Origin: Syntrophus sp034006265
GTDB taxonomy: Bacteria; Desulfobacterota; Syntrophia; Syntrophales; Syntrophaceae
DNA length: 18,510 bases
Assembly: GCA_034006265.1 (NCBI GenBank)
Contig: JAVETB010000055.1
Span: forward strand, 1 to 18,510
Direction: 5' to 3'
Below, in pieces: positions 14,546 to 18,510 of this stretch. A model generated the notes under the pieces. It saw only the letters and a program-made list of their open reading frames with translations. It had not been told where the DNA came from and ran no database searches. The first letter of the stretch is position 1. Each line of letters begins with the position of its first letter. A program made the position numbers and the translations under genes.

Positions 14546-14893
14546 TCAGCCTCCGATTGGGTGGGAAGAAATGGTAGAGATGAAATCGTAACTGAGGTCA
14601 TCGCCACCCGCCTTCGACCGGCCGGATGTCAGTAAAAATCCCGACAGCCCCCCGGCATCGATGTAATCAACCCGAATAAACTCGACCCTTTCCAGGATGC
14701 CCCTGTCTACCGCCAGGGGAATGCCCCGCACGGTAAACACCTCGTCATTTCCCTTCGCGTCATCCAGAGCTATGGCCAGAGAAGCCGGTCCTCAACAGGA
14801 TTTCTGCGAATAAATTCTGATCCCTTCGGATGATTTCAGCCCGGCAAAAAAATTCTGTAACGCAACGGATGCCTTTTCCGTGATCTCAACCAT
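14546..14893 (-). CDS. HesB/IscA-like selenoprotein with in-frame UGA (Sec) codon
   Basis: The frame starts at ATG 14893 (AAGGA six bases upstream) with MVEITEKASVALQNFFAGLK, SSEGIRIYSQKSC, then TGA at 14794-14792. It continues in the same frame with GPASLAIALDDAKGNDEVF, TVRGIPLAVDRGILERV and VDYIDAGGLSGFLLTSG, to a second TGA at 14548-14546. Both halves match one HesB/IscA-type domain, and the first TGA falls where relatives have the conserved Cys/Sec before G-P. HesB-like selenoproteins are a known group. Read through, the protein has 115 residues. It lacks the C-terminal CxC of IscA before the second TGA, so Fe-S carrier function is doubtful. A conventional gene caller would split or miss it. 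Confidence 0.82.
14774..14791 (-). promoter_or_regulatory. Candidate bacterial SECIS hairpin
   Basis: Directly after the first UGA the RNA can fold as GGACCGG-CUUCU-CUGGCC: four pairs including one G-U, a bulged A, then two more G-C pairs, with a five-base loop. Position fits bacterial SECIS elements, which lie just 3' of the UGA. The stem is short and unverified. Confidence 0.45.
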
Positions 14894-14985
14894 CGCTTTT
14901 CCTTTCCCTGTCGATAAGAAGGAGGCCCGATCGTGCCGTGAGCTTACTCCATTTCGGGCGGATCGAATGGCCATGCCGCTTTGCA

Positions 14986-15015
14986 AAAGAGCCGCAAAAG
15001 AATTTGCGGCTCTTT
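14986..15015 (-). terminator. Intrinsic terminator of tetraheme cytochrome gene
   Basis: On the minus strand, a perfect 13-bp stem AAAGAGCCGCAAA/TTTGCGGCTCTTT with a four-base loop is followed by one more T, a TTTT run. It lies 31 nt after the cytochrome stop and separates it from the selenoprotein gene. The latter then needs its own promoter, which I could not identify. Confidence 0.8.
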
Positions 15016-15046
15016 CCGTTCTTCCTGATGTGTTAACCCGGTCCTC

Positions 15047-15454
15047 TTAATTTTCCGTTCCTCCCGGGATCTTCATTTTGAAGTTCCGGTGGCAGTCGAG
15101 ACAGTAGACCGTGGAGGGGCTGTGCTCGTGATGACAAACCGTGCATGCGATATCGCCAAGATGCGATTTGTGAGGATTGCGGTCCGGAAAATCCGCCGGT
15201 TCCGATCTCTTCGCCAGCTCTTCCATCGGGCCATGGCATTCCAGGCAGCGAGGATTTTCCACTGTGCTGTCGGGTTCCGGAGATCCCTTCCCATGGCAGG
15301 AGGCGCAGTCGATCTTACCGGTATGCTGAGATTGCTGGGGCACGGCTGTTTGGCCTGCTGCCTTGGCTGCCTGGATCAGGCCCTCTCCAAATCCCACATA
15401 GGCGACAACAGCAAGCGAAAATACAAAAATCAGTATCAATCTGAATCTCTTCAT
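15047..15454 (-). CDS. Periplasmic tetraheme cytochrome c (Fcc3-type cytochrome subunit)
   Basis: The 135-residue protein has a signal peptide, MKRFRLILIFVFSLAVVAYVG, then four CxxCH heme sites: CASCH at 50-54, CLECH at 70-74, CTVCH at 104-108 and CLDCH at 118-122. Extra His residues (H44, H96, H109, H111) could act as distal ligands. Size and spacing match the small tetraheme domain fused to the N-terminus of Shewanella fumarate reductase Fcc3. ATG 15454 has AAGGA seven bases upstream. It follows the FAD-subunit gene on the same strand and probably passes it electrons from the quinol/CymA-type side. The partner is inferred from position. Confidence 0.92.
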   Translation of the reverse strand: MKRFRLILIFVFSLAVVAYVGFGEGLIQAAKAAGQTAVPQQSQHTGKIDCASCHGKGSPEPDSTVENPRCLECHGPMEELAKRSEPADFPDRNPHKSHLGDIACTVCHHEHSPSTVYCLDCHRNFKMKIPGGTEN

Positions 15455-15489
15455 TGTCGGTTCCTTTTGATGGGGCCGATCGTTCCCGT

Positions 15490-15540
15490 AAAAAAATTTC
15501 TGAATCCGGGATGACGTGATAGATGTAATCCCGGATTCAG
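15490..15540 (-). terminator. Intercistronic intrinsic terminator between FAD subunit and cytochrome genes
   Basis: On the minus strand, perfect 13-bp arms CTGAATCCGGGAT and ATCCCGGATTCAG with a 15-nt loop are followed by AAATTTTTTT. It lies 38 nt after the FAD-subunit stop and 46 nt before the cytochrome start, leaving no obvious room for a promoter. Partial read-through would set subunit ratio. Confidence 0.85.
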
Positions 15541-15577
15541 TGAAGACGGCCTTTCTTTTCAAGAAGGGATATAACGT

Positions 15578-17158
15578 TTAGGCATTTTCCTTTACCACGT
15601 TGCCCCCTGCAACCCGGCCGAAGACGACGCAATCGGGGATGGCGTTGCTCCCCAGGCGGTTCGTCCCATGAACTCCGCCGGTCACCTCGCCTGCGGCGTA
15701 CAGCTTCGGAATCACTTCACCAAAGATGTCGATCACCTGCGCCTTCTCATTGATCCGCAGTCCCCCCATCGTATGATGAACCGCGGGCCACTGGGCGACG
15801 GCGTAGAATGGTCCCTTGGTCATCGGCGTCATCGCCTTGGTGATCGGCTTGTTGAATTCGGGGTCTTTTCCTTCGGCGAGATACTGGTTGTGTTTATTGA
15901 TTGTATCCACGAGGGCATCGGAGGGAATGCCGATTTTTTTCGCCAGTTCGGCGATGGAATCGGCCCTGACCAGGCGCCCTTTCTTGATGCCTGCCTCGGC
16001 CTCCTCACGGGTTCCTCCGAATTTCTCAATCATCTCATCGCTGAAGATCGTGTAGGTTGGCTTGCCCTGCGGTCCAAGGGCGATCTGGGCAAAGCTCACG
16101 TGGTCGCGCCGGGCCAGTTCGCTGATGAAACGCTTACCCTGTTTGGTCACGTAGACGATGCCGTTTCCGGGACCGTTGAAGGGATAAAGCGCCGGGGTGT
16201 CGAGAATTCCCGTTTCCGGATCGGCATAGGGATACAGCTGAATGAAGTTCATCTGCAGTGCGTCCGCTCCTATGGCCTGGGCATAGCGGATCATCTCGCC
16301 GGTGGCGCCCTTGTGGTTGGTGCAGTTCCAGTCTGGGCCGGACAGGAAGGGATAATGATCGCCGCGCATCTTGATGTCGCGGCTGAATCCGCCGGATGCG
16401 AGGATCAGGCCCTTCTGGATTTTAATGTTGGATATTTTCCGGCCCTGCTTCACCTCCACGCCCAGGACAGGGCTCTTGGGGTCGGCATCGGCCCTCCAGA
16501 TCCATTTCACCTCGGTGCCCAGGCGGAATTTGGTGCCGTTTTTTTCCGCAATTCTTTTCAGGGCATCGACATAGACCTTGCCGATTCCCGCCGCATGGGT
16601 CCGGTAGGCTGAATGGCCGCCTGCCCGGACGACCGTCGGACGGATCACCGCGCCGCCTTCGTCGATCATCCAGTTCAGGGCATCCGTTGCGCCTTCTGCC
16701 ATGACCTTGACCAGGGCCGGGATGCTGAAGTAATCACCGCCCTTGAGCGTATCGTCCGCGTGAAGATTGACGCTGTCGTTTCCCAGGTTGAGCTTTTCGC
16801 GGTAGTGGAACTTATCGTCCCATGAGGCGTAAACGCCCCCGTTGATGATGGAATTGCCTCCGTAGGTGGGCATCTTCTCCAGGACGACCACATTCTTGGC
16901 CCCGTTGCTCGTGGCCTGGGCCGCGGCTGAGCAGCCGGCGAAGCCGGAGCCGATCACCAGCACCTCAACGGTTTCATCCCATTTCTTGGGAAGCGGCCGG
17001 TTTGCCGCCTCCGCAGATCCGGGGGTCGCCATGTTCAGGGCGAAGCCGCTCCCTGCAACAGCTCCCAGGGCAGCCGTTGCCTTCAGGAAAGAACGGCGGT
17101 TCAGCTGATTCGTTGCTTGTCTCTCCCCATCGCTTCCCACTTTCTCTTTTTCTTTCAT
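15578..17158 (-). CDS. Flavocytochrome c FAD subunit (fumarate reductase-like), Tat-exported
   Basis: The 526-residue protein has a twin-arginine signal, NRRSFLKATAALGAVAG at 20-36, and an FAD-binding motif VEVLVIGSGFAGCSAAA at 64-80. The flavoprotein core keeps several residues of the fumarate reductase active site: RRDH (R351), HHTMGG (H461/H462) and GTNRLGSNAI (R501). The His of the HPT motif in Fcc3 (H365) is replaced by Tyr309 in IQLYPYADP. This suggests an enoate other than fumarate, such as urocanate or methacrylate. It lacks its own heme domain, which the downstream tetraheme cytochrome gene supplies. GGAGGAG precedes the ATG. Substrate is unproven. Confidence 0.9.
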   Translation of the reverse strand: MKEKEKVGSDGERQATNQLNRRSFLKATAALGAVAGSGFALNMATPGSAEAANRPLPKKWDETVEVLVIGSGFAGCSAAAQATSNGAKNVVVLEKMPTYGGNSIINGGVYASWDDKFHYREKLNLGNDSVNLHADDTLKGGDYFSIPALVKVMAEGATDALNWMIDEGGAVIRPTVVRAGGHSAYRTHAAGIGKVYVDALKRIAEKNGTKFRLGTEVKWIWRADADPKSPVLGVEVKQGRKISNIKIQKGLILASGGFSRDIKMRGDHYPFLSGPDWNCTNHKGATGEMIRYAQAIGADALQMNFIQLYPYADPETGILDTPALYPFNGPGNGIVYVTKQGKRFISELARRDHVSFAQIALGPQGKPTYTIFSDEMIEKFGGTREEAEAGIKKGRLVRADSIAELAKKIGIPSDALVDTINKHNQYLAEGKDPEFNKPITKAMTPMTKGPFYAVAQWPAVHHTMGGLRINEKAQVIDIFGEVIPKLYAAGEVTGGVHGTNRLGSNAIPDCVVFGRVAGGNVVKENA

Positions 17159-17285
17159 GAGCTCCTCCTAAAAGAAAACTAAACTTGACGGTTCTGACTC
17201 CAATTCTTCAAGCAGCCGGACTTCGCTTGGCAGGCAGGATGGTTTTGTTCGGCCGTTCAGGCCATTCCGTTGCGTGCCGTTGTAT

Positions 17286-17294
17286 TGTATAGCA
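17286..17294 (-). promoter_or_regulatory. Possible extended -10 promoter of the flavocytochrome gene
   Basis: The minus strand reads TGCTATACA, an extended -10, with a poor -35 (TTTATT) 17 bp upstream. The leader would be about 120 nt. The 217-nt gap also contains a small hairpin, CGGGTATT-TCAC-AATACCCG on the minus strand (17337-17356), just after the upstream gene's stop. Confidence 0.4.
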
Positions 17295-17336
17295 CTGAGA
17301 GCTGCGGGAATAAAGGGGGAATTAACAGGTAGATAA

Positions 17337-17356
17337 CGGGTATTGTGAAATACCCG
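17337..17356 (-). terminator. Small hairpin after the second FAD subunit gene
   Basis: A perfect 8-bp stem CGGGTATT/AATACCCG with a four-base loop lies 20 nt past the stop. No T-run follows, so it may only stabilise the transcript end. Confidence 0.4.
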
Positions 17357-17375
17357 ATATGATGTCCAGCAGACT

Positions 17376-18510
17376 TTATGTGCGCGGTTTCTGTGCCGCC
17401 GCATTTTTCCCGGCGATCCTGCCGAAGGTGATGCATTCCGGAATGGCGTTGCTGCCAAGCCGGCTGGCGCCGTGCACGCCCCCCGTGACCTCCCCCGCGG
17501 CATAAAACCGGCTGATCGGCTGGTGTGTCTCGATGTGAACGACCTGCGCCTCCGTGTTGATCTGGACGCCTCCCATACAGTGATGGACTTTCGAGATCAG
17601 GCGTATGGAATAATAAGGCGGATGACTGATGGGAAGGAGATCCATGGGCAGAGGCTTGCCGAACATGTCCTCCCTGCCTTTTTCAAGGAGAGAGTTATAC
17701 ACGTCGATGGTTTCCTTCAGCGGGGCGAGGGGCACATTATTCGCCGCGGCCAGTTCCTCGATGGATTCGAATTTCTTGACGACTCCGCGCTTCAGGCATT
17801 GGTCCAGCGTGGATGCGTGCTGTCCCCCCTTTTGGTCGACGATTGCGATGGACTCCCTGCCGGAGCTCAACATGGCGTCAACCAGGAGCTTGCGGTCGGC
17901 CTGCTCGTTTATGAAGCGCCTGCCGGTATTGACATCTATCAATATTCCGTAGGGGAACCCCGCCAGCATGGAGAACATGGAACCGACGCCGAACCCCTCT
18001 TCATCGCGGGATGCCCAGGGGCCGAGCTGTATCAGCGAGAGCTGGACCGGTGTGGCGCCGGCCTTCAGTGCGGCGACCAACCCTTCAGCCGTTGCGCCCT
18101 GGTGATTGGTGCTCTCGATGTCTTCCGTGAGCTTGGGGTCCTGGATGATCCTGAACTCCTTGTCCTCGCTGAATCCTCCCGTCGCCAGGATGACGGCTCT
18201 CCGTGCCCGGATTCGCTTCAGCACGCCGCTTTCCCGATTGGGAAAGATATAATTCTCCCGGACGGCAACGCCTTCCATTTCGCCGCCCTTCGTGAGGATA
18301 AACTGGGTCAGGTAAGTCCTGAGGCGGATGGGGATGCCCATGTAACGGCATTTGGCCAGCATCGGCTTGATGATGCCCGATCCCGACGTGTTCGCCGTGT
18401 TGTAGGTTCTGGGCACGGAATGCCCCCCCAGGTGGCTCAACCGGGGTTTATATTTGACGCCCAGTTCCTTGATGGTCCAAAGAAGCGTCTCGGTGGATTT
18501 TTCCGCAACA
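17376..18510 (-). CDS. Second flavocytochrome c/FAD-binding reductase subunit, 5' end cut by window edge
   Basis: The frame is open to base 18510, so the N-terminus and FAD-binding GxGxxG lie outside. The 377 visible residues begin VAEKSTETLLWTIKELGVKY and contain SHLGGHSVPRTYNTANTSGS, RAVILATGGFSEDKEF, NHQGATAEGLVAALKAGATP, RRFINEQADRKLLVDAM, HHCMGGVQINTEAQV and GASRLGSNAIPECITFGR. It is a paralogue of the neighbouring FAD subunit. The catalytic Arg in ADRK, the His pair and the C-terminal Arg are kept, but the position of Fcc3 H365 is Gly (IQLGPWA). It is probably a reductase for a different substrate. Whether it is secreted cannot be seen here. Confidence 0.85.
   Translation of the reverse strand, partial: VAEKSTETLLWTIKELGVKYKPRLSHLGGHSVPRTYNTANTSGSGIIKPMLAKCRYMGIPIRLRTYLTQFILTKGGEMEGVAVRENYIFPNRESGVLKRIRARRAVILATGGFSEDKEFRIIQDPKLTEDIESTNHQGATAEGLVAALKAGATPVQLSLIQLGPWASRDEEGFGVGSMFSMLAGFPYGILIDVNTGRRFINEQADRKLLVDAMLSSGRESIAIVDQKGGQHASTLDQCLKRGVVKKFESIEELAAANNVPLAPLKETIDVYNSLLEKGREDMFGKPLPMDLLPISHPPYYSIRLISKVHHCMGGVQINTEAQVVHIETHQPISRFYAAGEVTGGVHGASRLGSNAIPECITFGRIAGKNAAAQKPRT

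Noticed and set aside
14792..14794. Nonsense mutation (pseudogene) instead of Sec codon
   Set aside because: Not fully excluded, but the TGA sits at the family's Cys/Sec position, the rest of the frame is intact and a hairpin follows, so recoding is the simpler reading.
14792..14986. Separate short gene ending at the first TGA
   Set aside because: The 31 codons before ATG 14893 run into the terminator stem and are not HesB-like. The frame after the TGA continues the same domain, so the short version is half a gene.
15668..16612. Plus-strand open frame opposite the flavocytochrome FAD subunit
   Set aside because: It is antisense to conserved catalytic motifs and has no convincing RBS or domain.

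Overview
The window looks like chromosomal DNA of an anaerobic Gram-negative bacterium, most likely a former deltaproteobacterium (Desulfobacterota, perhaps the Syntrophus/Smithella side). This is inferred from the gene content: a siroheme-decarboxylase-type protein beside hemL (the alternative heme route), an atpZ-atpI pair, a HesB-like selenoprotein, a split periplasmic flavocytochrome c with a tetraheme cytochrome, and a minor-pilin operon. No database search was possible. I see no insertion sequence, prophage, CRISPR array, tRNA or rRNA.

Layout. (1) 1-5650, all minus strand: a tight run of NusG-family factor, GGQ release-factor-like protein, AhbB-like siroheme decarboxylase, hemL, gmd and fcl, with gaps of -4 to 33 nt. 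About 97 nt further on come atpZ and atpI, the latter cut by the left edge. An extended -10 promoter precedes the NusG-like gene. (2) 5684-8520: an FAD-dependent dehydrogenase (COG2509 type) on the plus strand converges on ribD on the minus strand. ribD has a clear sigma70 promoter. (3) 8591-13725: prepilin peptidase pilD (plus) converges on a Crp/Fnr-family regulator (minus). The regulator is divergent from a minor-pilin operon (fimT/gspH-like, pilV, pilW, pilX and a small secreted protein). A near-consensus CRP-type operator and a strong sigma70 promoter lie between the regulator and the operon. (4) 13638-14066: a gene-free stretch with a terminator and several nested inverted repeats, then an HU gene with a strong terminator. 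(5) 14450-18510, minus strand: a HesB/IscA-like gene with an in-frame UGA (selenoprotein candidate), a tetraheme cytochrome c, a Tat-exported flavocytochrome c FAD subunit, and a second paralogous FAD subunit cut by the right edge.

How the genes may work together. PilD would process the prepilins made by the fimT-pilX operon, and the Crp-like protein probably controls that operon. The tetraheme cytochrome and FAD subunit together resemble a split version of the Shewanella fumarate reductase Fcc3, so they probably form a periplasmic terminal reductase for an enoate-type acceptor. The fumarate-type active-site His is replaced in both FAD subunits, so the substrate is open. The NusG-headed cluster joins heme precursor synthesis and GDP-L-fucose synthesis in one apparent transcript. 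The strongest unusual signals are the UGA-containing HesB-like gene, with a possible second recoded UGA, and the operator-regulator arrangement at the pilin operon.
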